64,000 nucleotides of DNA. Origin: Lachnospiraceae bacterium (GTDB taxonomy: Bacteria > Bacillota > Clostridia > Lachnospirales > Lachnospiraceae). The notes under the pieces were generated by a model. The model saw nothing but the letters and a program-made list of their open reading frames with translations. It was not told where the DNA came from and searched no databases. Location: assembly GCA_021153325.1 (NCBI GenBank), contig JAGKTQ010000009.1, forward strand, positions 1 to 64,000, written 5' to 3'. Of the stretch, positions 24,205-33,417 are shown piece by piece (the first letter of the stretch is position 1; the number at the start of each line of letters is the position of its first letter). The position numbers and the translations under genes are program-made.

Positions 24205-24789
24205 ATGAAAAAAATAATAACAATTAGTCGTGAATTTGGAGCAGGCGGAAGTGCTATTGGCATGGAAGTGGCAAAAAGACTTGGTTTTGAGTTTTATGAT
24301 AAGGCGATTATCTTAAGAACTGCCAAGGAGTCTAATATTGATGTGGAAAGTATATTAAGATGGGACGAGAAAGTTCCAAAGAACTTCGGCTTTGCACAGA
24401 GTCTTTTTGACTTTTACAACAGACCTTTGAATGAAAAGCTGTTTGACGCACAAAAGGATGTGATTCGCAGAATCGGTGAAAAAGGCAAATGCGTTATTGT
24501 AGGTAGAAATGCCAATACGATATTAAAAGAGTTTGATAATTGTCTGCACGTATTTGTGCATGCAGATCCGTACTGGCGTATGGAACATATGAAAGAAAAG
24601 ATGCCGGATGCAACGGAAGCAAAAATCAGTGAACAGATTCGTGTTATTGATAAGGCAAGAAGAAAATATTGTGCTTATTATACGAACACAGAATTTGGTG
24701 TAGCGGATTATTATGATATTTCTTTAAATTCATCATCACTTGGAATCGAAACATGTATTGATACAATTTGTAATATTGCTAGTTTATAA
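24205..24789 (+). CDS. Cytidylate kinase-like family protein
   Basis: 194 residues of the cytidylate-kinase-like P-loop family (AAA_26). The N-terminus KKIITISREFGAGGSAIGMEVAKRLG is the family's modified P-loop, followed by FYDKAII and KCVIVGRNANTIL. These proteins resemble nucleotide kinases, but their substrate has not been settled. AGGAG (24192-24196) supports the ATG at 24205 over a GTG at 24196. It is the last gene of the transporter operon. Confidence 0.8.
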   Translation: MKKIITISREFGAGGSAIGMEVAKRLGFEFYDKAIILRTAKESNIDVESILRWDEKVPKNFGFAQSLFDFYNRPLNEKLFDAQKDVIRRIGEKGKCVIVGRNANTILKEFDNCLHVFVHADPYWRMEHMKEKMPDATEAKISEQIRVIDKARRKYCAYYTNTEFGVADYYDISLNSSSLGIETCIDTICNIASL

Positions 24790-24794
24790 GAATG

Positions 24795-24830
24795 AGAAAT
24801 CTGTTTGGAAACAAGCAGATTTCTTTTTTA
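24795..24830 (+). terminator. Terminator of the amino-acid transporter operon
   Basis: AGAAATCTG (24795-24803) against CAGATTTCT (24816-24824) followed by a T-run. Confidence 0.85.
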
Positions 24831-24957
24831 TTTTTTTATTAATAATGAAAGTCAACATAAATTTATTGTAAAACGATAAAAATATGTTGACTTTTTAAAA
24901 TTGGAGTAGTATTCTATGGATAAATAAGGAAATAAAAACAAATAAAGGAGGCATCTT

Positions 24958-25437
24958 ATGAGCCAAAAAAGTTTAAGCAAATGGTTAAAAGGAATTGTTG
25001 CAGGAATGGCTGCTTGTGGAGTGATCATTTATCTATATTTAATTCCAATCTGGGGGAAAGATTTAGCAGAAGCAAATCCGGAATTTTCATACTGTTATAT
25101 CCCTTGGTTGGTAGCAATACTGATTTCAGCAATTCCCTGTTTTTGTGTGCTCTACTTTGGATGGAAGATTTCATCGGAGATTGGAAAAGATAATTCTTTT
25201 TCTATGAAAAATGCAGCATATTTAAAAAATATCGCTATATTGGCAGCGTTAGATAGTGCATATTTCTTTGTAGTGAATCTGGTATTTATGATATTGGGAA
25301 TGAACCATCCGGGGATTTTTCTTCTTTCGCTTATGGTAGTTTTTGCAGGAGTCGTAGTAACGGTAGCGGCAGCAGCCCTTTCGCATTTGGTACAAAAGGC
25401 AGCAGAAATTGAGCGGGAAAATGAACTAACAATATAG
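24958..25437 (+). CDS. DUF2975 membrane protein (YoaS-like)
   Basis: 159 residues with four hydrophobic segments (about 10-30, 48-68, 90-115, 118-142) and the DUF2975 pattern, including GKDNSFSMKNAAYLKNIAILA. DUF2975 proteins are usually encoded directly upstream of a small XRE regulator, as here; in Bacillus subtilis the pair is YoaS/YozG. Function unknown. It starts after AAAGGAGG. The regulator starts about 30 bases downstream. Confidence 0.8.
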   Translation: MSQKSLSKWLKGIVAGMAACGVIIYLYLIPIWGKDLAEANPEFSYCYIPWLVAILISAIPCFCVLYFGWKISSEIGKDNSFSMKNAAYLKNIAILAALDSAYFFVVNLVFMILGMNHPGIFLLSLMVVFAGVVVTVAAAALSHLVQKAAEIERENELTI

Positions 25438-25467
25438 AGAATGATTTGCGAAGAAGAGGTGAAGAAA

Positions 25468-25698
25468 ATGGCAATTATCGTAAATATAGATGTCATGCTG
25501 GCAAAACGGAAAATGAGTGTGACAGAATTATCAGAACGAGTTGGAATTACGATGGCGAATATTTCTATTTTGAAAAATGGAAAGGCAAAAGCGATAAAAG
25601 TGGATACATTGAATAAGATCTGTAAAGCATTGGAATGCCAGCCGGGGGATATTTTAGAATGGAGGGATGAAGATGGAGATGATGGAGCAACAGAATAA
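25468..25698 (+). CDS. Small XRE-family regulator (YozG-like)
   Basis: 76 residues, almost entirely one helix-turn-helix domain (MLAKRKMSVTELSERVGITMANISILKNGKAKAIKVDTLNKICKALECQPGDILEW), typical of the YozG partners of DUF2975 proteins. GAGGTG at 25456-25461 supports the ATG at 25468; an earlier in-frame ATG (25441) lacks such a site. Its last 26 bases overlap the next gene, indicating translational coupling. Confidence 0.85.
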   Translation: MAIIVNIDVMLAKRKMSVTELSERVGITMANISILKNGKAKAIKVDTLNKICKALECQPGDILEWRDEDGDDGATE

Positions 25699-27169
25699 GC
25701 AGAAAAGCTCCGTGTTGGAGCAGAACACGATATTTTTTCTGCGAGTTGCATTGCTTTATGGTATATGTTTTGCAATAGCTTTTTATAAAAACTATGTGGG
25801 GATTACTTTTCCGATTATTACCATAGTAGCATTAGTAGGCTGTGGTTTATTTTTAAAAAAATCAGGAATTGCATGGAAAGCACAAAATCTTTTCTTTGTA
25901 ATATCCATAATCTTGCTGGGAATCAGCACCATGTTGACTACAAATACATTTATTGTTTTTTTTAATTCTATCGGTATCTTGTTGTTGCTTACTGTCTTTA
26001 TGCTGCAACAGATATATCCTGATAATAAATGGAACTTGATAAAATATATTCGTAATATAATATTGTTATATTTAACTATGATATCTCAAATAGCAGTTCC
26101 TTTTTTGAATTGGAATAAATACAGACAGGAAAAAAGAGAGAGAAAGCAAAAAAATCCAAATACAAAATATATTGTACAAGGAATTTTAATCGGTCTTCCA
26201 ATGCTTGTTTTGGTAATTGCATTATTAAGCAGTGCAGATGCCGTGTTCGGAAAATATATCGGAGAAAGCTTTCAGGTAGTGTTGAACAACATTTACCCGA
26301 ATCCCAACAAGAATGGTTTAGTGCTAGTAGGACTAATAATACTTGGATTTATGGGAATCTATACTTTTTTATCGGTATTGGATTACAACGATATGTCGAC
26401 GCCACCTACAAAAAAGGAAAAGAAAAATCCGATTACAGCAATCACATTTATTACTATGATAACAGTGGTATATATTATTTTTAGTGTAATCCAAATAGTG
26501 TGTCTGTTTAGCGGTGGAATGATATTGCCAGAAGGTTATACTTATGCAGGATATGCCCGTCAAGGATTCTTCCAGCTATTGTTTTTATGTATTTTCAATT
26601 TGATGTTAGTGCTGTGTTGTATGTCAGTGTATGAAAGGAACAGATTGTTGAAAGTTCTTTTGATGATATTTTCTGGTTGTACTTACATTATGATTGCATC
26701 CAGTGCCTACCGTATGATCCTGTATATATCTGCTTTTCGATTAACCTTTTTGAGGGTACTTGTACTATGGTTCTTGGCGCTTTTGGCAGTGCTGATGATT
26801 GGAGTAATGTGGAATATCAGAAAGGAGAATTTTGCATTGTTCCGTTATGGAATGGTCATGGTGACCGTATTCTATCTGGCACTGTCCTTTAGTCATCCGG
26901 ATTATTGGATTGCAAAATATAATATTGCCATGATGGAAGAAGAGCTGTGTTATGAAGATCTTTCTTATTTATGCAGTCTGTCTTTGGATGCAGCACCTGC
27001 ACTTGCAGAATGTCATCCAAAGCATACAGGCAAAGATTATTGGTGCGATGCATGTGTATTGGAAAGGTATTTTGAAAAAATAGAAAAAGGAACAAGTTTG
27101 AATATCAGAACTTTTAATTTATCTAAATATCAATCACTGAAAGCAGCAGAGGAATACCTTGGCGAATAG
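25673..27169 (+). CDS. DUF4173/DUF4153-type polytopic membrane protein
   Basis: 498 residues, roughly twelve hydrophobic segments, with the family signatures GLPMLVLVIALLSSADAVF and the YTYAGYARQGFFQLLFLC loop. After the membrane part a soluble C-terminal tail of about 70 residues follows (EEELCYEDLSYL...). Function unknown. It starts within the regulator gene: GGAGG at 25661-25665 fits the ATG at 25673 (7-nt spacing). A terminator hairpin includes its stop codon. Confidence 0.8.
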   Translation: MEMMEQQNKQKSSVLEQNTIFFLRVALLYGICFAIAFYKNYVGITFPIITIVALVGCGLFLKKSGIAWKAQNLFFVISIILLGISTMLTTNTFIVFFNSIGILLLLTVFMLQQIYPDNKWNLIKYIRNIILLYLTMISQIAVPFLNWNKYRQEKRERKQKNPNTKYIVQGILIGLPMLVLVIALLSSADAVFGKYIGESFQVVLNNIYPNPNKNGLVLVGLIILGFMGIYTFLSVLDYNDMSTPPTKKEKKNPITAITFITMITVVYIIFSVIQIVCLFSGGMILPEGYTYAGYARQGFFQLLFLCIFNLMLVLCCMSVYERNRLLKVLLMIFSGCTYIMIASSAYRMILYISAFRLTFLRVLVLWFLALLAVLMIGVMWNIRKENFALFRYGMVMVTVFYLALSFSHPDYWIAKYNIAMMEEELCYEDLSYLCSLSLDAAPALAECHPKHTGKDYWCDACVLERYFEKIEKGTSLNIRTFNLSKYQSLKAAEEYLGE

Positions 27170-27183
27170 CCGAGGTATTTTTT
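27153..27183 (+). terminator. Terminator overlapping the DUF4173 stop codon
   Basis: AATACCTTGGC against GCCGAGGTATT around GAATA, then TTTTTT; the stop TAG (27167-27169) lies in the loop and right arm. Confidence 0.85.
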
Positions 27184-27373
27184 GCTTCTTATACCCTTTC
27201 GGTTTGCGTTTTCTCAGAGAGTTGGAACAAGGAAGACGAAAGAACTTATTGGGAAAAAAATAGAAATCATAAGATAGTGTTAAAAATATGGCAAAATGGG
27301 TATAGAAAATTAGTACAGACCACGTTATACTGCAATTATGTGAAAAATATAATGGCAAAAATGGGGGCATACA

Positions 27374-28720
27374 ATGGCAGAAAATGATGTGAGAAAAATT
27401 TCACTGTTTAAGCTGGGATGGCCGGTGTTCGTACAGTGTCTTTTGTCGATGTGTCTTGGATATGTGGATACACTGATGATAAGCAGGTATTCTTCCAGTG
27501 CGGTCGGTGGTCTGGGGAATGCCAATCAGATCCTGGGATTTTTGACGCTTGCGTTTACGGTCATATCCAGTGCGACTGGAGTAATCGTGGCACAGTATCT
27601 TGGGGCGAAACTGAAAGATAAGTTGAATGAGATCTATACGGTGTCGATATTTTTTAATCTGCTATTAAGCGTGATTATCAGTTTGCTAGTATTTGCAGGA
27701 TGCGATGTGATACTGCGACTGATGAAAGTACCGGATAGCATGGTGGCAGATGCCAAGACTTACATGGAAATTGTTGGCGGGTTCATGTTTCTGGAGGCTA
27801 TGATAGATGTTTATGGCCAGATATTTCGAAACAATGGAAGAACCAAAGTTGGAATGGTCATAACTTTTGGCATGAATGTGATCAATATAGTCGGAAATTA
27901 TTTGTTTTTATACGGACCTTTAAAGCATCTGGAGATGGGAGTAAAAGGCGTTGCCATTTCTACTACAGCAAGCCGAATGGTGGCACTTATTATGGCAATG
28001 CTGTATTTTAGATTTAAAATAGAAGGGCATATATCCATGAAATATTTGATCCCATTCCCGAAAGAAATCCTAGGAAAATTACTAAAACTTGGACTACCTA
28101 CAGCAGGAGAAAACATATCTTATAATATAGCGCAGTTGTTCATTCTTATGTTCGTGAATTCCTTCAATTCTGAAGTGGTGACGAATACAAAGACCTATGC
28201 CACGATCATAAGTGAGTTTGCGTATTTGTTTTCTTTATCAGCGGCAGTTGCTACCGCAATTGTGGTAGGGCATGCAGTTGGTGCGGGAGATTATGATTAT
28301 GCATATGAAAAAGTGCTGGGAACGTTAAAGAAGGCTATGGTGATCTCACTGACAATAGCTGTAGTGAATTATATCATAAGCCCATACACGATAGGATTAT
28401 TTACGAATGACAAGGAAATTATCTTGCTGGGACAAAAAGTTTTGTTCGTATGCGTTTTCTTGGAGATAGGAAGGACAGCAAACCTTGTTATTATCAACAG
28501 TATGAGGGCAGCAGGCGATATTAAGTTTCCGACTTACCTTGGCATGGCTTCCATGTGGGGCGTATCCGTTTTATTGGGATATGTTTTCGGAATCGTGCTG
28601 GATATGGGATTGGTAGGAATATGGATCGCTATGGCTATGGATGAAATTTTAAGAGGTGTTGTAGTGTTCGTTCGATGGCTTAGAGGCAGTTGGAGAAATA
28701 AAAGTGTAGTGGAAAAGTAA
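27374..28720 (+). CDS. MATE family efflux transporter
   Basis: 448 residues with twelve predicted membrane segments in two homologous halves: FKLGWPVFVQCLLSMCLGYVDTLMISRYSSSAVGGLG near the start, and KLGLPTAGENISYNIAQLF with VGHAVGAGDYDYAY in the second half. MATE proteins export drugs, metabolites or flavins using Na+ or H+ gradients; the substrate here is unknown. No regulator gene adjoins it. Confidence 0.92.
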   Translation: MAENDVRKISLFKLGWPVFVQCLLSMCLGYVDTLMISRYSSSAVGGLGNANQILGFLTLAFTVISSATGVIVAQYLGAKLKDKLNEIYTVSIFFNLLLSVIISLLVFAGCDVILRLMKVPDSMVADAKTYMEIVGGFMFLEAMIDVYGQIFRNNGRTKVGMVITFGMNVINIVGNYLFLYGPLKHLEMGVKGVAISTTASRMVALIMAMLYFRFKIEGHISMKYLIPFPKEILGKLLKLGLPTAGENISYNIAQLFILMFVNSFNSEVVTNTKTYATIISEFAYLFSLSAAVATAIVVGHAVGAGDYDYAYEKVLGTLKKAMVISLTIAVVNYIISPYTIGLFTNDKEIILLGQKVLFVCVFLEIGRTANLVIINSMRAAGDIKFPTYLGMASMWGVSVLLGYVFGIVLDMGLVGIWIAMAMDEILRGVVVFVRWLRGSWRNKSVVEK

Positions 28721-28744
28721 AGTGAAATATATTTTCATTTATTA

Positions 28745-28774
28745 TTGATAGTAGAACCTAGAGTTTGCTATAAT
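28745..28774 (+). promoter_or_regulatory. Promoter of the 78-residue protein gene
   Basis: TTGATA (28745-28750), 18-nt spacer, extended -10 TTTGC-TATAAT (TATAAT at 28769-28774), then AAAAAGGAGAGG before the start at 28801. Confidence 0.65.
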
Positions 28775-28800
28775 AAAAAGAAAAAAAGGAGAGGTATAGC

Positions 28801-29037
28801 ATGAAAGTACGGAATATTACAAATATTGAAAAATTTTTTCAGGTAATCGACAGCTGCCAGGGAAAAGTAGAGCTGGTTACAGGTGAAGGCGACAGATTGA
28901 ATCTGAAATCAAAATTATGCCAGTATGTTTCTATGGCAAATGTTTTTTCCAACGGAGAAATTCCTGAATTGGAAATTATTGCTTACGAAAAAGAAGATAT
29001 TGACAAATTAATACAGTATATGATCAATGGTCAATAA
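28801..29037 (+). CDS. Small conserved protein of unknown function
   Basis: 78 residues, soluble, mixed alpha/beta (KVRNITNIEKFFQVIDSCQGKVELVTGEGDRLNLKSKLCQYV). It has its own promoter and a strong ribosome-binding site. The composition suggests a compact cytoplasmic domain; I recall similar short proteins in Lachnospiraceae but no function. It is followed after about 100 bases by the AIM24 pair. Confidence 0.7.
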   Translation: MKVRNITNIEKFFQVIDSCQGKVELVTGEGDRLNLKSKLCQYVSMANVFSNGEIPELEIIAYEKEDIDKLIQYMINGQ

Positions 29038-29135
29038 TGGTAAAAAGACTTTTTGTTGTTTCCAGACAAAATGTATGCTAGACTGTTTTTGGAAATATAA
29101 CCAACAAACTACAGAAAAACAGAGAGAGGAACAGA

Positions 29136-29891
29136 ATGTTTCAGTTAAATAACTTTTTAAACAACCAGAACATGAAAGTAATCGAGCAGAAAGGACCATT
29201 CCGTGTTTTTGAACATGTGAAGGATTTGAGTGTAAATCCTGGTAACGCGATTGCTGCTTACTATGCATCAGAAATGAATGTAAGAAAACGTCAGGTCTTC
29301 ATCGAATTACAGAATCGTGGATGCATTACACAGGCTGGAGCAATGCAGTGGATGCTTGGAAATGTAACTATGGAAAGTGGTGTAAAGGGAGTGGGTAACC
29401 TCCTTGGAAAAATGGCAAGTGCAGCCGTAACAAAAGAATCTGCAATCAAACCAGTGTACCGTGGAAACGGTGTTATGATGTTAGAGCCTACATACAAACA
29501 CCTTTTATTAGTAGATGTTTCTGAATGGGGAAGCATCGTGTTAGACGATGGATTATTCTTAGCTTGTGAAGATACACTTCAGCAGAAAACTGTTGCAAGA
29601 TCTAATATTTCTTCCGCAGTATTAGGTAATGAAGGATTATTCAACCTTTCCCTTATTGGTAACGGAATTGCAGTTTTGGAAAGCCCGGTACCAAAGGAAG
29701 AATTAATTGAGTTCAATTTGGAAAATGATGTAGTTAAGATCGATGGAAACATGGCTATCGCATGGTCAGGTTCTTTAGAGTTCACAGTAGAAAAATCTGG
29801 TAAGAGCCTTCTTGGATCTGCAGTATCCGGTGAAGGATTAGTAAATGTTTACCGTGGAACAGGTAAGATCTTAATGGCATCTACAGCATAG
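29136..29891 (+). CDS. AIM24 family protein (copy 1)
   Basis: 251 residues of the AIM24/TerD-like beta-sandwich family: VFEHVKDLSVNPGNAIAAYYASEMNVRKRQVFIEL, ITQAGAMQWMLGNVTME, FNLSLIGNGIAVLESPVP and KSLLGSAVSGEGLVNVYRGTGKI. The bacterial role is unknown. No signal peptide. The next gene is a paralogue of similar layout, indicating tandem duplication. AGAGAGAGG precedes the start. Confidence 0.85.
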   Translation: MFQLNNFLNNQNMKVIEQKGPFRVFEHVKDLSVNPGNAIAAYYASEMNVRKRQVFIELQNRGCITQAGAMQWMLGNVTMESGVKGVGNLLGKMASAAVTKESAIKPVYRGNGVMMLEPTYKHLLLVDVSEWGSIVLDDGLFLACEDTLQQKTVARSNISSAVLGNEGLFNLSLIGNGIAVLESPVPKEELIEFNLENDVVKIDGNMAIAWSGSLEFTVEKSGKSLLGSAVSGEGLVNVYRGTGKILMASTA

Positions 29892-29914
29892 GGTATAGAG
29901 AAGTAGTAATTTTT

Positions 29915-29949
29915 AATGGCGGGTTTATGTGAGCATAGACTCGCCAATT
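29915..29949 (+). promoter_or_regulatory. Hairpin between the two AIM24 genes
   Basis: AATGGCGGGTTTATG against CATAGACTCGCCAATT with wobble pairs; no long T-tract. It may reduce read-through or protect the upstream message. Confidence 0.45.
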
Positions 29950-29973
29950 GTGAATATAGGGAGGAATTTACAT

Positions 29974-30852
29974 ATGGTAAATAGCAGTATTTTAGATAGC
30001 AAAAATTTAAAAGAAATTGCATCAATGGGGAATTTTCATGTGTTGGAGCATGAGAGAGATTTAAGTGTTTCTGCATATTCTGCAACAGATTATTATTTTG
30101 CATCTCAGATGAATGTGAGAAAGAAACAAGTTATGCTGGATTTTAATAACAGCAGCTATATTGTGCAGGCTGGAGCGATGCAGTGGATGAGTGGCAATGT
30201 AACAACATCTTCCAATGTAAAGGGTGTAGGAGATTTCTTTGGAAAAATGGTAAGCTCTGCAGTGACAAATGAAAGTGCCATTAAGCCAATCTATCAGGGA
30301 ACCGGTAGAATGATGTTAGAGCCTACTTATCGCCACATTTTATTAGTGGATGTATCGCAGTGGGGAACTATTGTTATGGATGATGGATTGTTCTTAGCTT
30401 GTGATGCCAGTCTGACTCAGAGAACGGTTGCAAGAAAAAATATATCCTCTGCAGTATTAGGCGGTGAAGGTCTTTTCAATTTATCCTTATCTGGTAACGG
30501 TATTGCGGCATTGGAGAGCTATGTTCCATATGAAGAATTAATTGAGGTCGTATTAGACAATGATGTTATGAAAATTGATGGAAACATGGCGATTGCATGG
30601 TCAGGTTCTTTAGACTTTACGGTGGAAAAATCCGGCAAGAGTCTGATCGGTTCTGCAGTATCCGGTGAGGGGCTGGTGAATGTATACCGTGGAAGTGGAA
30701 AAATTTTGTTAGCACCGACTGCTTCTAATTTTTCAGCAAATCCAATAGATTCCAGCAGTAATACAGGGGAAAGCCAGAGCAAAACAAATGCGGGTTCTGC
30801 GGCAGGAAAAGCATTTGGTGCTTTGACAGGTGTATTAGATGCACTTAGCTAA
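29974..30852 (+). CDS. AIM24 family protein (copy 2, extended C-terminus)
   Basis: 292 residues, paralogous to the preceding gene over about 245 residues (VLEHERDLSVSAYSATDYYFASQMNVRKKQVML, IVQAGAMQWMSGNV, EKSGKSLIGSAVSGEGLVNVYRGSGKI). It adds a Ser/Asn/Gly-rich tail of about 45 residues ending GKAFGALTGVLDALS. GGGAGG upstream supports the ATG at 29974; an in-frame GTG at 29929 lies inside the intergenic hairpin. The tail suggests that the copies have diverged in interaction or location. Confidence 0.85.
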   Translation: MVNSSILDSKNLKEIASMGNFHVLEHERDLSVSAYSATDYYFASQMNVRKKQVMLDFNNSSYIVQAGAMQWMSGNVTTSSNVKGVGDFFGKMVSSAVTNESAIKPIYQGTGRMMLEPTYRHILLVDVSQWGTIVMDDGLFLACDASLTQRTVARKNISSAVLGGEGLFNLSLSGNGIAALESYVPYEELIEVVLDNDVMKIDGNMAIAWSGSLDFTVEKSGKSLIGSAVSGEGLVNVYRGSGKILLAPTASNFSANPIDSSSNTGESQSKTNAGSAAGKAFGALTGVLDALS

Positions 30853-30877
30853 AGGCTAAAAAATATCGGAGGCTACT

Positions 30878-31918
30878 ATGATATATTTCAACAACGATTA
30901 CAGTGAAGGTGCACATCCTAAAATTTTGGAAAAACTGATCGAGACTAATCGAGAGCAGACGAGTGGCTACGGGCAGGATGAATATTGCCAGAAAGCTGCT
31001 GAAAAGATCAAAGAACTGTGTGGTGATCAAGCGTTAGATGTACATTTTTTGGTTGGCGGAACGCAGACGAATTTGACTGTGATTGCGGCGTCACTTCGTA
31101 CTTATCAGGGAGTGATCGGTGCAGAAACATCCCACATTAATGTGCATGAAACAGGTGCAATTGAAGCCTGCGGGCACAAAGTTCTGACGCTGCCGTCCGA
31201 GGATGGAAAGATTACGGTAGAACAGATAGAGAATCTTTACCAGTCGCATATTAATGATGAAAGCCACGAACATATCGTATGTCCGAAAATGGTTTATATC
31301 TCACAACCAACAGAGCTTGGTACTTTATATACAAAAGCAGAGTTACAGGAAATTTCAAACGTGTGCCATAAAAACAAGCTGTTTTTGTATGTGGATGGTG
31401 CACGATTAGGTTACGGACTTGTAGCAAAGGGAAATGATGTGACTTTGCGTGACATTGCGGAATTTACGGATGTATTTTATATTGGTGGAACAAAAGTGGG
31501 AGCACTGTTCGGCGAGGCTGTAGTGATAAAAAATGAATTTATCAAAGAAGACTTCCGGTATGTTATGAAACAAAAAGGTGGTATGCTTGCGAAAGGAAGA
31601 TTGTTAGGAATACAATTTCTGACTTTGTTCGAAAATAATTTATATATGGAACTTTCAGAGCATGCTGATCGGATGGCAGATGCATTGCGGGAAACATTTG
31701 ATGAATGTAAGATTCCTTATCTGGTAGAAAATACGACGAATCAGATTTTTCCTATCCTGCCGGATAAGGTGTTAGATGCTTTACGTGAAAAATACACGTT
31801 TTCTTATATGAATCGGGTAGATGAAAAGTATAGTGCTGTACGATTCTGCACCAGCTGGGCTACGAAAACGGAAGATGTAGAGCAATTAAAAAAAGATATA
31901 AAAAATATGTTAACGTAG
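30878..31918 (+). CDS. Threonine aldolase-type PLP enzyme
   Basis: 346 residues of the low-specificity L-threonine aldolase/beta-eliminating lyase family, fold-type I PLP enzymes that split threonine or allo-threonine into glycine and acetaldehyde. The PLP-binding lysine is K206 (YIGGTKVG), the pyridine-nitrogen aspartate D173 (YVDGARLGYG), and the N-terminal FNNDYSEGAHP matches the family start. The genus-level substrate is uncertain. It follows the AIM24 genes by about 25 bases and converges with the pilin-like operon. Confidence 0.88.
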   Translation: MIYFNNDYSEGAHPKILEKLIETNREQTSGYGQDEYCQKAAEKIKELCGDQALDVHFLVGGTQTNLTVIAASLRTYQGVIGAETSHINVHETGAIEACGHKVLTLPSEDGKITVEQIENLYQSHINDESHEHIVCPKMVYISQPTELGTLYTKAELQEISNVCHKNKLFLYVDGARLGYGLVAKGNDVTLRDIAEFTDVFYIGGTKVGALFGEAVVIKNEFIKEDFRYVMKQKGGMLAKGRLLGIQFLTLFENNLYMELSEHADRMADALRETFDECKIPYLVENTTNQIFPILPDKVLDALREKYTFSYMNRVDEKYSAVRFCTSWATKTEDVEQLKKDIKNMLT

Positions 31919-31936
31919 CCTTTGGGGCAGCGGTTT

Positions 31937-32386
31937 CTACTGCATGATATTTAATGTGTTATCATATTCCAGATTTTCGGTAGTTACTACCTGCCAGGAA
32001 GAAATATGGTAAAACGTTTCATCGGATGATGTAGGATAGTTTATGGAAACAGTAATTTCTAATGTCTGCAGATCGGACAATGGTATAGAATAGTTTTTAG
32101 TATGTCCGGTCTGTTCAAAATATTCGGTTTCATTACTACTGTTTTTATAAGCATCGACAAGTGTCTGATCTAATTGTGCTAAAGAAGCTTCTGCCTCATT
32201 GCATGCCTGATAGTAGGAAGTATTACGATTCAATACCTTTTGACTGAGTTTGTAATCTGCATTGGCAGTTACAATAGAAAGTGCGGCAAAAGATACCAGG
32301 CAGAGAATGACAAAAATAATTAGTATAGTGGATGCTCCTATTCCGGTACTAAAGGAGAGACGTTTGGAATGAGAGGAAGTTCTCAT
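31937..32386 (-). CDS. Membrane-anchored hypothetical protein, last gene of the pilin-like operon
   Basis: 149 residues: short basic N-terminus, one membrane helix (about residues 16-41, GASTILIIFVILCLVSFAALSI) and an extracytoplasmic part of about 105 residues. No classical prepilin glutamate is seen. It overlaps the pilin-like gene before it by four bases, so the two are coupled. Probably a minor or accessory component of the same surface assembly; inferred from context only. Confidence 0.6.
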   Translation of the reverse strand: MRTSSHSKRLSFSTGIGASTILIIFVILCLVSFAALSIVTANADYKLSQKVLNRNTSYYQACNEAEASLAQLDQTLVDAYKNSSNETEYFEQTGHTKNYSIPLSDLQTLEITVSINYPTSSDETFYHISSWQVVTTENLEYDNTLNIMQ

Positions 32387-32868
32387 TGTATATTCCCCCT
32401 TTCTGTTGCGATGTGTTTAGACAGAGAAAGCTGATAAAAGATCTCTTCGCCTTTATGAAAACTGATCTCAGCAGTATAAAGCTGTGTCTTTTCGTCATAT
32501 CCTATATCGGAAAATGTGATATAGTAAACGATTTCAGAGCTGTGTTCAGCACTGCAAAGCTCCCAATCCTTATTAAAATATAGAGTAAAAGATGGAGTAA
32601 TATTTGAAAAATAGATTGCTCCATTTTTTGTAGCTTCCGGGTAATCCTTGCCAAGCTGGTCATAAACGGAATAAGCATCGCCATTTGGCGTGTGCCAGAG
32701 CTCAGCTAGATTTTGTGACCAAATAACAGCCTGATTTTGTTCTTTTGTCTGATTATCCAGCACGTGAGCCTTGACAAAGAGTTGAATGCAGGCAGCAGCG
32801 GCAACAGAGAAAAACAATATTGAAATAAGTATTTCCATTAAAAAAAGACTGGATTTTGATGATCTCAT
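32383..32868 (-). CDS. Type IV pilin-like (pseudopilin) protein
   Basis: 161 residues. A short charged leader is followed by a hydrophobic helix with an early glutamate (SLFLMEILISILFFSVAAAACIQLF), the pattern of class III signal peptides processed by prepilin peptidase; the cleavage-site residue is not the usual Gly. The remaining globular part contains strands. It is encoded after a GspF/PilC protein and other N-terminally anchored proteins. A minor-pilin role is likely; no prepilin peptidase gene lies in the window. Confidence 0.65.
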   Translation of the reverse strand: MRSSKSSLFLMEILISILFFSVAAAACIQLFVKAHVLDNQTKEQNQAVIWSQNLAELWHTPNGDAYSVYDQLGKDYPEATKNGAIYFSNITPSFTLYFNKDWELCSAEHSSEIVYYITFSDIGYDEKTQLYTAEISFHKGEEIFYQLSLSKHIATERGNIQ

Positions 32869-32886
32869 ATAGTTTGCGCCTTTCTA

Positions 32887-33417
32887 TTAATTGTCTGAAC
32901 GGAGAGAAGCATACAGAACAATCGGCTCTCCGTTTCCTGTGTCAAGTTCAAGCTTTAATAATCCCTTTTCCGGCTCTTCCATTGAAAATTCGGATAGTTC
33001 CATAATATTTTGGCCGGCAGAACGAATATTGTTTCCTGCAAAAGAATCCTTTCGGATAGAAAGTTCTTTTAAAAAGCCGTTATATAAATATAAATAAGTA
33101 CAGTATTCTTCGTCTCCAATCTGCTCTGTCAGCATAAGTGCAGGTGTCCCCTCCAATTCACCAATCTCAATTGCGCCGGAAGTATCATTTTGACGCAGTT
33201 TTTCAATCACATAGGAATAGGCGGTCCGGTCTTCAAAGTTCTTATCCATATCAGATACAATTTGTTTGTATACGTTGGCACCCAGAGTAACTAACATCAA
33301 GGCAGAAGCAGCAAAGACACAGAAGAGTGCAAGGACGAACAGAACATCGACAATATGGCGGTTTTGATTTCCGCGTTTTGAGTTTCCTTTTTGTTTTATT
33401 TCTGTATGATTATTCAA
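32887..33417 (-). CDS. DUF4860-type membrane-anchored protein
   Basis: 176 residues: basic N-terminus, membrane helix at about residues 24-48 (VDVLFVLALFCVFAASALMLVTLGANVY), then a domain with YSYVIEKLRQNDTSGAIEIGELEG typical of the DUF4860 proteins in Clostridia pilin-like clusters. Function unknown. It overlaps the gene before it by four bases. Confidence 0.65.
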   Translation of the reverse strand: MNNHTEIKQKGNSKRGNQNRHIVDVLFVLALFCVFAASALMLVTLGANVYKQIVSDMDKNFEDRTAYSYVIEKLRQNDTSGAIEIGELEGTPALMLTEQIGDEEYCTYLYLYNGFLKELSIRKDSFAGNNIRSAGQNIMELSEFSMEEPEKGLLKLELDTGNGEPIVLYASLRSDN

